A stretch of DNA of 52,363 nucleotides, taken from assembly GCA_029066805.1 (NCBI GenBank), contig JAIEFT010000054.1, positions 1 to 52,363 on the forward strand, in the 5' to 3' direction. A program made the translations under genes and the position numbers. The notes beneath the pieces were generated by a model. The model was not told the origin of the DNA, ran no database searches, and was given only the letters and a program-made list of their open reading frames with translations. Positions 26,287 through 34,666 of this stretch are shown piece by piece; the first letter of the stretch is position 1; each line of letters opens with the position of its first letter. The stretch is from Clostridiales bacterium. GTDB taxonomy: Bacteria > Bacillota > Clostridia > Christensenellales > Pumilibacteraceae.

Positions 26287-27783
26287 ATGGCAGAACAGAA
26301 TAACGTTCAAAATAACAACGTCGAAGTCGAACAGGACATAGACGCGCTCAAGGCGGTGCGGCTTGCCAAGCTCGATGCGCTTTGCGAGGCGGACGCCGAT
26401 CCGTTCAAGATTACAGAATTCACTGTAGACGCGCACGCTTATGATATTATTTCCGACCCGAAAGAAGGCGAGGTCGTGACTGTCGCAGGCAGGCTTATGA
26501 GCAAGCGCGTCATGGGCAAAGCGAGCTTTGGGCATTTGCTCGACAGATCGGGGCAGGTGCAGATTTACGTTAAGTCGGACAACCTCGGTTTGGAAGCTTA
26601 CGACGGGTTTAAAAAACAGATAGACATCGGCGATATTATAGGCGTCACGGGCGAGGTGTTTGTCACTCACCGCGGCGAAGTATCGATTGCGGTAAAGCAA
26701 CTGACATTGCTTGCCAAATCGCTAACGCCGCTGCCCGAAAAGTGGCACGGACTTAAAGATAACGACATTCGCTATCGTAAGCGCTATCTTGACCTTATTG
26801 TAAACACCGAGGTCAAGGATACGTTTATCAAGCGCAGCAAGATAATTTCGGCGATCCGCAGTTATCTTGACGCTGACGGTTTTATTGAGGTGGAAACGCC
26901 AATACTGAACACAGTCGCAGGCGGCGCGGCGGCGCGTCCGTTTATTACGCACCACAACACTCTTGACCTAGATATGTACATGCGCATTGCGCCCGAGCTG
27001 TATCTTAAACGGCTCATCGTAGGCGGTCTTGAACGCGTGTACGAGCTTGGCAGAAACTTCCGCAACGAGGGCATGGACGTCAAGCACAATCCCGAATTTA
27101 CCATGCTCGAGCTGTACCAGGCTTACGGCAACTACGAAGACATGATGACGCGCACCGAGGAAATGTATCTCGCTGCGGCGCATGCAATCGGGCTTGATAA
27201 TAAAATCACGTATCAGGGCAGAGAGATAGATATTTCCACGCCGTGGCGTCGCGTGACTATGCGCGATATCGTTAATGAAACGGTGGGAGTTGATTTTATG
27301 TCGCTCACCAAAGAGCAGGCCCAAGCCGAGCTCAAGCGTTTGGGACTCGACCCCGAGGGCGACAAGAACGCCGCGGAATGCATGTATGTTGCGTTCGACA
27401 AGCTTGTGGAAAGCACGCTCATTCAGCCGACATTTGTTACAGGCTATCCTATAGAGATTTCTCCGCTCGCCAAAAAGGACGGCAACGGACTTACGTACCG
27501 CTTCGAGTTCTTCATTAACGGCTGGGAGGGCGGCAACGCCTACTCCGAGCTTAACGATCCGATCGACCAAGCTAAGCGGTTCGAGACCCAGCGCGCAATG
27601 ATGAAAAAGGGTAGTGAGGATGCGCAAGCCGCGGACGACGACTTTGTGGAAGCGCTCGAATACGGCATGCCTCCGACCGGTGGATTGGGTATAGGCATAG
27701 ATCGCATGGTCATGCTGCTCACCGATAGCGCGTCGATTAGAGACGTTATATTGTTCCCCACAATGAAACCCAGAATTAAATAA
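26287..27783 (+). CDS. lysS: Lysyl-tRNA synthetase, class II
   Basis: A 498-residue class IIb synthetase. An N-terminal OB-fold anticodon-binding domain (VTVAGRLMSKRVMGKASFGHL) precedes motif 1 and motif 2, FRNEGMDVKHNPEFTMLELY. Motif 3, GGLGIGIDRMVMLL, is near the C-terminus. It follows greA by 45 bases behind AAAGGATT. No T-box or other leader is visible. Normal length. Confidence 0.97.
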   Translation: MAEQNNVQNNNVEVEQDIDALKAVRLAKLDALCEADADPFKITEFTVDAHAYDIISDPKEGEVVTVAGRLMSKRVMGKASFGHLLDRSGQVQIYVKSDNLGLEAYDGFKKQIDIGDIIGVTGEVFVTHRGEVSIAVKQLTLLAKSLTPLPEKWHGLKDNDIRYRKRYLDLIVNTEVKDTFIKRSKIISAIRSYLDADGFIEVETPILNTVAGGAAARPFITHHNTLDLDMYMRIAPELYLKRLIVGGLERVYELGRNFRNEGMDVKHNPEFTMLELYQAYGNYEDMMTRTEEMYLAAAHAIGLDNKITYQGREIDISTPWRRVTMRDIVNETVGVDFMSLTKEQAQAELKRLGLDPEGDKNAAECMYVAFDKLVESTLIQPTFVTGYPIEISPLAKKDGNGLTYRFEFFINGWEGGNAYSELNDPIDQAKRFETQRAMMKKGSEDAQAADDDFVEALEYGMPPTGGLGIGIDRMVMLLTDSASIRDVILFPTMKPRIK

Positions 27784-27803
27784 TCGTAATTGAGTCGAAT
27801 AAT

Positions 27804-27840
27804 TTTTTGTCATTCTGAGCGTAGCGAAGAATCTCATCCT
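27804..27840. repeat. Dispersed repeat, TCATTCTGAGC type
   Basis: TTTTTGTCATTCTGAGCGTA followed by GCGAAGAATCTCATCC. Related copies lie at 18830-18872, 25346-25381, 36368-36412 and 43921-43968. It occupies most of the short lysS-decarboxylase gap. Confidence 0.65.
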
Positions 27841-27862
27841 TATTTATTCTTCGGAGAAAATA

Positions 27863-28885
27863 TTGAGTTTAGCGGAACAATTAAAAGCTGCTGCGGAACG
27901 TGACAAGCTTAGGCTTCACACTCCGGGACATAAGGGAGCGGTTTTCGGATTCGATTTGACCGAGCTTTCGGACGGAAGCTTTCCCGCCGATTTTGTTACA
28001 GTAGCCGAACGCCGCGCCGCGGAGATTTACGGCGCACGCCATGCGCACTATCTGAGCGGCGGCAGCTCGCAGGGTGTTAAAGCTTCGATATTCTATTCGG
28101 GCGTGAACGCCGTAGTGGATATCAATTCGCATCGCTCTGTGTTTGACGGCTTTAAGCTATCCGGCAAGCGTTGCGTTACGGCGGGGAACAGCGGCGATAT
28201 TCGTCCGCTCACTGTGGAACAAATCGACAAAGCGCTCACGGCTGATATTCGGGCGGTTGTCGTAACGACCCCCACGTATTACGGGTTCTGCGCGGACGTG
28301 GACGGCATTGCCGAATACTGTAAAAAGCGCGGACTTCTGTTTATTGCGGACAGCGCGCACGGCGCGCACTTCGGATTTTCGGACAGACTTCCAAAGAACG
28401 TCGCGCCCGTTGCGGATATCTGCAACGTGTCCACACACAAGACTCTTAGCGCGCTTACGCAGTCTGCGCTTTTATTGGACAATCTTTCGGACGATAACAG
28501 CGCAAAGCTCCGCGAGTCGGTGGCGGTCATGGGCTCTACAAGCCCGTCATATCTACTCTACGCCACGATTGACGGCGCGGTTGCTCAAGTAGCCGACAAG
28601 CAAACCGCCGAGGCATACGAGCGGCTTTTCGGCGCGGTAGAGAATATCAAGACGGAATTTCCGTTTTTAAACAACGACGATTTTACAAGGCTTGTGCTCG
28701 ATTGCACAAAGCTTGAAGTATCGCCCGCACAGCTCAACAATGCGCTTGCCGGGCGCGGCGTGTATTCCGAGCTGGTGAGCGATAAGTACATAGTTTTTAT
28801 TCTGACCGCCGAGGATTCGCCGAGCACGGTTACGTCGCTCGGTCGGGCATTGCACGACGGGATTAGGGAGATAAAAGTCAAATGA
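27863..28885 (+). CDS. Orn/Lys/Arg decarboxylase-family PLP protein (YaaO-like)
   Basis: A 340-residue fold-type I PLP enzyme. The N-terminal LHTPGHKG motif is the hallmark of Orn/Lys/Arg decarboxylases; ADSAHGAHFGF and the PLP-lysine segment STHKTLSALTQ follow. It is shorter than YaaO/SpeA-like enzymes (about 480), with a reduced C-terminal part. It starts at TTG 27863 behind GGAG. It precedes tmk, holB and ricT, as yaaO does in Bacillus. The substrate (arginine, lysine or other) cannot be told. Confidence 0.85.
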   Translation: MSLAEQLKAAAERDKLRLHTPGHKGAVFGFDLTELSDGSFPADFVTVAERRAAEIYGARHAHYLSGGSSQGVKASIFYSGVNAVVDINSHRSVFDGFKLSGKRCVTAGNSGDIRPLTVEQIDKALTADIRAVVVTTPTYYGFCADVDGIAEYCKKRGLLFIADSAHGAHFGFSDRLPKNVAPVADICNVSTHKTLSALTQSALLLDNLSDDNSAKLRESVAVMGSTSPSYLLYATIDGAVAQVADKQTAEAYERLFGAVENIKTEFPFLNNDDFTRLVLDCTKLEVSPAQLNNALAGRGVYSELVSDKYIVFILTAEDSPSTVTSLGRALHDGIREIKVK

Positions 28886-29496
28886 CAAGCAGTGGCAAGT
28901 TCATCGTAATAGAGGGCGTGGAGGGCGCTGGCAAAAGCCGTCAGTGCACGCTTTTGACCGACGCGCTAAACGCTATGGGCGTGCCTACGATCCACACGCG
29001 CGAGCCGGGCGGCGCGAGCTTAGCGGAGGCTATTCGCGGCTTGCTTTTAGATCCTGCGTATTCGCCCGACGCTATAGCCGAGCTGTATTTGTATTCGGCG
29101 GCGCGGCGCGATCATTTGAACAAGGTAGTATTTCCCGCGCTCGAACAGGGCAAAGTAGTTGTATGCGACAGGTTCATATATTCGACATTGGCGTATCAGG
29201 GCTATGGGCGCGGACTGGATTTGCAGTTTATCCGCAAGGTAAATGAAATTACTATCGCACCGCTCAAGGTAGACTTGGGACTGTTTTTGGATATTACGCC
29301 CGAGGCGGGATTTTTGCGCAAGGGCGGCGCAGATAAAGCCGACAGGCTGGAGCGCGAAAGTCTCGAGTTTTTCAACCGCGTTTACGACGGGTTTAAGGCT
29401 ATGTGCGGTTGCGGAGAGCTAACGGCTATAGACGTGTCGGGCACAAAGGAACAGTCCGCCGCGCGTATTTTGGCGGCGGTGCGCGGCATACTATGA
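28882..29496 (+). CDS. tmk: Thymidylate kinase
   Basis: A 204-residue P-loop kinase phosphorylating dTMP to dTDP. Walker A is EGVEGAGKSRQ, the DR motif VVCDRFIYSTLAYQGYGRG, and the lid segment is near RKGGADKADRLE. It overlaps the preceding gene by four bases (ATGA) and the following holB in the same way, so the string is translationally coupled. Confidence 0.96.
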   Translation: MTSSGKFIVIEGVEGAGKSRQCTLLTDALNAMGVPTIHTREPGGASLAEAIRGLLLDPAYSPDAIAELYLYSAARRDHLNKVVFPALEQGKVVVCDRFIYSTLAYQGYGRGLDLQFIRKVNEITIAPLKVDLGLFLDITPEAGFLRKGGADKADRLERESLEFFNRVYDGFKAMCGCGELTAIDVSGTKEQSAARILAAVRGIL

Positions 29497-30476
29497 GCAA
29501 TAGCATTCTCAAAAAGTACGCATATCTTTACGCCGAGCTTGACGGAATAAGAAACGTCGGCAGCGCGTACACGTCGGTGCTGCTTAGCGGCGAGGACGAC
29601 GAAGGACTAAAGGTTCTGTCTCGCATTGTTGCTGCGCGGCTGTGTGGAATAAGCATTGATCGCGCATTCGATGAGCACGCGGACATAATAGTATATCCGC
29701 GCGCGCAGGAAGAAAAAAAGAGCAAGTCTAAGTCCGGCGGGGAAAAGAGCAAGCGTTATGCCATTTCCGTTGAAGACATCAAGGAGATTTTGGACTCGCT
29801 GTATCTTACCCCGTTCCAGCTGAAAAACAAAGTGTATATCATAGAGAATGCGGAGAGCATGAGCGAGATCTGCCAGAACAAGCTGTTAAAGTCGCTCGAA
29901 GAACCGCCCCCGCGCGTGTGCTTTGTGTTATGCTCGAGCGGTAAGCTTCTCCCCACGGTGGAGTCGCGCTGCAATCGCATTGAGCTTCCGCCGTTTGACG
30001 TGTCGGTCGTGGAGCGAGAGCTTAGTAAGTTTCACAATGACGCGGCGGCAGTCAAGCTTGCCGCGCAGGCGAGCCGAGGCAATCCCGGACTTGCGGAAAG
30101 AATTCTCGCGGACGCGGGCTTTGCCGACACTTATGCCGCTTCAAAAAAGCTGATCAAGCTGTCTACCGGCAGTAAGATGTTTGCCCATGCCGCGGCGGTT
30201 TACGAAAAGCTTTCTCGCGACAAGGTGGACGCTTTGCTCGGAGTAGTCGAGTACTTGCTAAACGACATAGCCAGGCTGTGTATAGGCGCGGATACCGTGT
30301 TTGATCGTAAGGACATTGAAGAGATTGCGGGCGGATACACGCCGTACTCCGCCGCGCTCGCCGCAGAAGCAGTGCGCGAAGCTAAAAAGCACAATGCCGC
30401 AAACTGTATGCCGCAGGCGGTCATGGACACGTTGATATTAAAAATAATGGAGGTAAAAGCACAATGCCAAAGGTGA
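29493..30476 (+). CDS. holB: DNA polymerase III subunit delta'
   Basis: A 327-residue clamp-loader subunit. The conserved core is NKVYIIENAESMSEICQNKL followed by LKSLEEPPPRVCFVLCSS and the sensor LPTVESRCNRI. It lacks a Walker A site, as usual for delta'. The open frame extends to 29403, but ATG 29493 overlapping the tmk stop (ATGA) gives MSNSILKKYAYLYAEL and is preferred. It overlaps ricT by 13 bases. Confidence 0.9.
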   Translation: MSNSILKKYAYLYAELDGIRNVGSAYTSVLLSGEDDEGLKVLSRIVAARLCGISIDRAFDEHADIIVYPRAQEEKKSKSKSGGEKSKRYAISVEDIKEILDSLYLTPFQLKNKVYIIENAESMSEICQNKLLKSLEEPPPRVCFVLCSSGKLLPTVESRCNRIELPPFDVSVVERELSKFHNDAAAVKLAAQASRGNPGLAERILADAGFADTYAASKKLIKLSTGSKMFAHAAAVYEKLSRDKVDALLGVVEYLLNDIARLCIGADTVFDRKDIEEIAGGYTPYSAALAAEAVREAKKHNAANCMPQAVMDTLILKIMEVKAQCQR

Positions 30477-31648
30477 TAGGCGTCAGGTTTCGCACCTCGC
30501 CGCGAATGTATTACTTTGCGCCGACGGAGGGCGAGGAATACAAAAAGGGCACAAAAATCGTTGTGGAAACTCAGCGCGGCGTTGAGCTGGCTACGGTCGT
30601 ACTTCCCGTTACGGAAGTGGAAGAAAATAAGATAGTCGCGCCGCTCAAAGGCGTAATGCGCATTGCGACGGAATCGGATATCGAGGCGGCTTCCGCAGAC
30701 GAAGCGCAAAAGCAGGAAATTATTGCTACAGCCAAACAGAAGGTCGCTGCGCGCGGTCTGGATATGAAGATCGTCGATTGCGAGTTTACAGTAGACCACA
30801 GCAAGCTTGTGCTGTATTTTACAGCCGAACAGCGCGTGGACTTTCGCGAGCTCGTGCGCGACCTCGCGTCCGCATTCCATATGCGAATCGACTTAAGGCA
30901 AATAGGCGCGCGCGAGGAATGCAAGCTTATAGGCTCGCTCGGCGCGTGCGGCATGCCGTGCTGCTGCGGCAGGTTCGAGTCGGATTCCGAACACGTTTCG
31001 ATCAAAATGGCGAAGTGCCAGAACTTAGCGCTTACGCCTAACAAGATAAACGGCATGTGCGGTAGGCTATTATGCTGCCTGTCGTACGAAAACAAAACGT
31101 ACGAGGACGTCGCACGCCGCAGCCCCAAGGTCGGGTCGTGGCTGACATGTCCCGACGGCAGGCGCGGCTCTGTCGTGTCGGTCACGCCGCTCACCGAAAA
31201 AGTGCGACTTAGAGTGGGCGACGAGGACAACTTCGAGTTTGTCGAATATACGCTAGACGAACTTAAAACCGACGGCAATCGCGGCGGTAACGACAGGGAC
31301 AGGACCGGTACGGACATGGAAGGCTTAGAGCCCCCGCCCGATAGCCGCGACCGCCAAAGAAATAACAATCAAAACGTAAACAATAACGGCGGCAAAAAGA
31401 AAAATAAGAACAAAAACGGTCAAGGCGATCGCCCCGACAAGAACGGTCAAGACCGTTCCGAACGGATTAAGAATAATAGCAACAACAATAACGGCAATCG
31501 GAACAACAATAATCAAAACGGCAATAACAACAACGGCGGTAATGGCGGCGGCAAAAAGAAGAAGCACAAATTCAACCGCAACAAGCAGGGCGGCGGTGCA
31601 CAAAACGGAGCAAAGCCGCAGGGCGGAAGTAACCCGCCGCAATCGTAA
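30464..31648 (+). CDS. ricT: RicT/YaaT (PSP1-domain) regulator with Asn-rich tail
   Basis: A 394-residue protein. Residues 1-265 form the PSP1/YaaT domain, with cysteine clusters GACGMPCCCGRF and MCGRLLCCLSYE that bind iron-sulfur clusters in the B. subtilis Y-complex. That complex controls RNase Y-dependent mRNA maturation, competence and sporulation. The last ~130 residues are a disordered, lysine- and asparagine-rich tail (many NNN, KKKNK and NGN runs) not present in Bacillus. It is last in the decarboxylase-tmk-holB-ricT operon, behind AATGGAGG. Confidence 0.93.
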   Translation: MPKVIGVRFRTSPRMYYFAPTEGEEYKKGTKIVVETQRGVELATVVLPVTEVEENKIVAPLKGVMRIATESDIEAASADEAQKQEIIATAKQKVAARGLDMKIVDCEFTVDHSKLVLYFTAEQRVDFRELVRDLASAFHMRIDLRQIGAREECKLIGSLGACGMPCCCGRFESDSEHVSIKMAKCQNLALTPNKINGMCGRLLCCLSYENKTYEDVARRSPKVGSWLTCPDGRRGSVVSVTPLTEKVRLRVGDEDNFEFVEYTLDELKTDGNRGGNDRDRTGTDMEGLEPPPDSRDRQRNNNQNVNNNGGKKKNKNKNGQGDRPDKNGQDRSERIKNNSNNNNGNRNNNNQNGNNNNGGNGGGKKKKHKFNRNKQGGGAQNGAKPQGGSNPPQS

Positions 31649-31707
31649 ACCTTTTCCTGTCTGATAATTGTTCGCAGTCGCTAACCGAATAAATTAATTT
31701 TAACGCA

Positions 31708-31736
31708 TTGACAAATTTTGCGGTGTATGCTATAAT
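31708..31736 (+). promoter_or_regulatory. SigmaA promoter for the ferredoxin gene
   Basis: TTGACA (31708-31713), a 17-bp spacer and TATAAT (31731-31736), near consensus. The leader carries ATGGAGG before the start codon at 31765. Confidence 0.85.
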
Positions 31737-31764
31737 TGCCGTATAAATTTATGGAGGTTGTACC

Positions 31765-31932
31765 ATGGCACACAAAATTTCCGATGAATGCATAGCGTGC
31801 GGCGCGTGCGCTGCGGCTTGTCCCGTAAGCGCTATCAGCGAGGGCGACGGCAAGTATGTTGTAGACGCTGATGCCTGCATTGACTGCGGCGCGTGCGAGG
31901 GTGAGTGCCCCACGGGCGCTATTACCGAATAA
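31765..31932 (+). CDS. Clostridial-type 2[4Fe-4S] ferredoxin
   Basis: A 55-residue protein, MAHKISDECIACGACAAACP and so on. Two CX2CX2CX3CP motifs bind two [4Fe-4S] clusters: C9, C12, C15, C19, and the second set in CIDCGACEGECP. The length matches clostridial ferredoxins, the low-potential electron carriers for hydrogenase and pyruvate:ferredoxin oxidoreductase. A near-consensus promoter suggests high expression. It is monocistronic, with an imperfect terminator-like hairpin downstream. Confidence 0.95.
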   Translation: MAHKISDECIACGACAAACPVSAISEGDGKYVVDADACIDCGACEGECPTGAITE

Positions 31933-31967
31933 GGTAAGCACTATTACTTAGTACGGTAATTTTCGTA

Positions 31968-32010
31968 AAAATTTTCGGGTTGCGGTTTGTGCCGAAATCC
32001 GAATTTTTTT
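31968..32010 (+). terminator. Probable terminator after the ferredoxin gene
   Basis: TTTTCGGGTT pairs imperfectly (one G-U) with AATCCGAA, and a run of seven T follows. The loop is long, so confidence is moderate. Confidence 0.5.
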
Positions 32011-32035
32011 ATGCTTGTAAATATAGGTTAATATT

Positions 32036-32653
32036 ATGATATTTTTTACTTCCGATTTGCATTTGGGACATAAAAACTGTATAGACTATTGCGACCGCCC
32101 GTTTTCCGATGTTCAAGAGATGGACGAGGCTCTTATAAACAATTGGAATAAGCGTGTAAAAAACGGCGATACCGTGTATGTCGTCGGCGATTTGGTGTGG
32201 GAAAGCCGCGATCCGCTTAAGTACATATCGCGCCTAAACGGCAAAAAAGTATTGATTGTAGGCAATCACGATATTAAGTGGTTAAAACGGCAGGGTATGG
32301 CTAAGGCGAACGATGACGGCAGTGTCGAATTCCGCGATTATTTTGAGTATTTTACCAAAATCGCGCAGTATGTCGAAATTATGCTTGACGGTGTGCGCAT
32401 AACATTGTGTCACTATCCCATGCTCGAATGGCGCGACAGCCGAAAAATAGGCAGTAAAAAATTGGGGTACTTGATTCATGGGCATATCCACAACAGCCGC
32501 GAGCGTAAGTATTTGCCTATGTGGCTATTGCCGCACGCGCTTAACGCCGGCGCGGATATAAACGGCTATGCTCCCGTAACCTTTGACGAACTGAAAGTAA
32601 ACAATGAAGCTTTCAAGCGCTCTGCGCTCGAATCATACACAGACAAAGATTGA
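32036..32653 (+). CDS. Calcineurin-like metallophosphoesterase
   Basis: A 205-residue phosphoesterase with the dimetal motifs in order: DLHLGH (residues 7-12), GDLVW, GNHD, CHYPM and HGHIH. These place it in the small bacterial MPE family that includes phage-type and YfcE-like enzymes. The substrate is unknown. No clear ribosome binding site precedes ATG 32036. Its stop is 89 bases before the flippase start chosen below. Confidence 0.85.
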   Translation: MIFFTSDLHLGHKNCIDYCDRPFSDVQEMDEALINNWNKRVKNGDTVYVVGDLVWESRDPLKYISRLNGKKVLIVGNHDIKWLKRQGMAKANDDGSVEFRDYFEYFTKIAQYVEIMLDGVRITLCHYPMLEWRDSRKIGSKKLGYLIHGHIHNSRERKYLPMWLLPHALNAGADINGYAPVTFDELKVNNEAFKRSALESYTDKD

Positions 32654-32741
32654 ACCGTTTACGGTTTTACGGCAAGTCGGTTGTACGCTTTGTCCTTTAT
32701 TAACTACGAATTTATTTTGTGTGCTTTACCATACTATACAT

Positions 32742-34382
32742 GTGGAGAAAGAGCATACAGTCAAGTCGTTCGGCAGGAGCGCGGTCGCGCTTGCCGCAAT
32801 TGGGATTATAGCAAAGCTGATAGGCGCATTGTACCGCGTGCCGCTTACTAACATAGTAGGCGCGGAGGGCATGGGCTTGTATCAGATGGTATTTCCGCTG
32901 TACACGGTGTTATTGGCGTTTTGCGGCAGCGGTATGTCGGGTGCAACCTCGCGCGTGGTGGCTAAGTATACCGCGCTAGGCAATACCGCGGCGGCAAAAA
33001 GGACGATTAGGATAGCTATACTGCCGCTTGTCGGAGTGTCGGTTGCGTGCACGGTCGGCGTGGCGCTGCTGCGCAACGTAATATCTGGCGTGCAGGGTAA
33101 TACCGACGCAGGAATTGCATACCTCGCGCTGTGTCCGTCGCTACTGTTTGCGGGCGGCATAAACGTTTTGCGCGGGTATTTTCAAGGTCGGTCTAAAATG
33201 CTGCCGGGCGGAATAAGCCAGCTTATCGAGCAGATAGTCAAGCTCACATTGGGATTGTATTTGAGCAAACAGCTACTTCCGTACGGCGTTAAGTACGCGG
33301 TGGCAGGGGCTCTTATCGGTGTGTCGGTAAGCGAGCTTATCGCATTATTTTATTTGGTAATCAGATACTTGGTAGCGGGGCGGCGAATTGTGCGAATTGT
33401 AAACGTGCCTGCGCTCAATACCGAAATCGCGCAAGAGTTTACCGCCATGCCAGTTGTTGTGTCCGATAAAACAATATTGAAAGAATTGTTCTCGTTTGCG
33501 CTGTCGGTAACGCTGGGAGCGCTTGTTTTGCCCATAACGCAGATGATCGATTCGGTGCTTGTTATAAACCTGCTCATGCACGCGGGCGCGGGCAGAGAGA
33601 GCGCTACCGCTATGTTCGGACTGTTTGTCGGTCCTGTCGGCACGCTGATAAATATGCCGACTGTGGTAGTTCTGTCGGTAGCCATAGCGTTTTTGCCGAC
33701 AATAACGCGTGCGGTGGAAACCAAAGAGGACGCGGGCGCTCCCACAAAAAGCGCGGCAAAGTGGATCATGTTGTTTGTTATACCGATAACGGCTGTGTTT
33801 TTGTTCTTTCCGGGCTCTGTGTGTAATGTGTTGTATCGCAAGGGTTTAACTGCCGAACAGCTTAGCTTAGCGGCGCAGTTATTGCGCGTTCAAGCAATGT
33901 CGGTGTTTTATATCGGCATATTGCAACTGTCTACGGCGGTGTTGCAGGGCTACAATAAGGCACATAAGCCTGTAATCAATCTGCTGATCGGTGCGTGCGT
34001 AAAGGTAGGGCTTACGCCTTTTACCGTGCGCGCGTTCGGAATAACCGGTGCGGCGTTTGCAACGACGCTGTGTTACGCTGTGGCGGCAACGCTTTCCATG
34101 CGCTGTGCGTACAAGCGGCTAAGGGTGGGCGCGGATATTAAAAACGCGTTTATCGTCCCGACTGTATTTACCGCACTCGGCGCATTGGCGTTTTGGGGGA
34201 CGACGTATGCGCTTGGGGCTACCGCGCTTCCGTATCTTTGGCAAACGATTATAGGCGCGGCGGTGTTCGTCGTAGTGTACGCTGCGGGCATACTCGTTAG
34301 CGGCGCGATAAATATTAAATCCGAAATATCGGGTTTTATCAAGCTTGGGCGCAAAAAAAAGAATAACCTGCAAAAAGAATAA
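32742..34382 (+). CDS. SpoVB/MurJ-like polysaccharide flippase (MOP superfamily)
   Basis: A polytopic membrane protein of 547 residues with about 14 hydrophobic segments. N-terminal KSFGRSAVALAAIGIIAKLIGALYRVPL (the signature is in its last part), GLYQMVFPLY and GYFQGRSKM blocks match the SpoVB/Cps flippase family, which moves lipid-linked sugars across the membrane. The frame is open back to ATG 32604 inside the preceding gene. I choose GTG 32742, which gives the conserved N-terminus, but no ribosome site is seen. A CATACT six bases before it hints at another leaderless start. It could serve cortex or peptidoglycan precursor export. Confidence 0.8.
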   Translation: MEKEHTVKSFGRSAVALAAIGIIAKLIGALYRVPLTNIVGAEGMGLYQMVFPLYTVLLAFCGSGMSGATSRVVAKYTALGNTAAAKRTIRIAILPLVGVSVACTVGVALLRNVISGVQGNTDAGIAYLALCPSLLFAGGINVLRGYFQGRSKMLPGGISQLIEQIVKLTLGLYLSKQLLPYGVKYAVAGALIGVSVSELIALFYLVIRYLVAGRRIVRIVNVPALNTEIAQEFTAMPVVVSDKTILKELFSFALSVTLGALVLPITQMIDSVLVINLLMHAGAGRESATAMFGLFVGPVGTLINMPTVVVLSVAIAFLPTITRAVETKEDAGAPTKSAAKWIMLFVIPITAVFLFFPGSVCNVLYRKGLTAEQLSLAAQLLRVQAMSVFYIGILQLSTAVLQGYNKAHKPVINLLIGACVKVGLTPFTVRAFGITGAAFATTLCYAVAATLSMRCAYKRLRVGADIKNAFIVPTVFTALGALAFWGTTYALGATALPYLWQTIIGAAVFVVVYAAGILVSGAINIKSEISGFIKLGRKKKNNLQKE

Positions 34383-34415
34383 TAATAAAACTTTAATATG
34401 TTGTTGATTCAAGGA

Positions 34416-34547
34416 GTAAATTTGCTTGCTTGCAAGGGCAAATTTACGACGACGACAAAATGCATCATGCCGCGCTGCTTGCAGCCGACTCGCGCGGTGT
34501 TGCGCGCGAGTTTTGGAAATTATAAATTCCTTGGCATGATGCATTTT
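34416..34547. repeat. Nested inverted repeats between the flippase gene and serS
   Basis: Two adjacent structures. GTAAATTTGC (34416-34425) pairs with GCAAATTTAC (34438-34447) around 12 nt. AAAATGCATCATGCC (34457-34471) pairs with GGCATGATGCATTTT (34533-34547), 15 perfect pairs, enclosing a second stem ACTCGCGCG/CGCGCGAGT (34488-34511). No gene fits. It may be a small MITE, a processed RNA, or the 3' UTR of the flippase gene. Confidence 0.65.
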
Positions 34548-34586
34548 ATTTTATTGCTATTTGGTTTATAATGCAAGCAAAAAGGC

Positions 34587-34615
34587 TTGCATTTGGAATA
34601 TTCGAATGTTATAAT
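34587..34615 (+). promoter_or_regulatory. SigmaA promoter for serS
   Basis: TTGCAT (34587-34592), a 17-bp spacer and TATAAT (34610-34615). The -35 box lies in the right arm of a palindrome (ATGCAAGC at 34571-34578, GCTTGCAT at 34585-34592), a possible operator or small terminator. Confidence 0.65.
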
Positions 34616-34666
34616 AAAGGCAGTATTATTCGGCAAACAAAATTTACCGAACCAAAGGACGCACGT

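Noticed and set aside
29403-29492. Upstream extension of holB (start at 29403)
   Set aside because: The added 30 residues are a shadow of the tmk frame. ATG 29493, overlapping the tmk stop, gives the conserved beginning of delta'.
34383-34666. T-box riboswitch upstream of serS
   Set aside because: There is no TGGNACCGCG antiterminator sequence and no specifier-loop architecture. The same check was negative for ileS and lysS.
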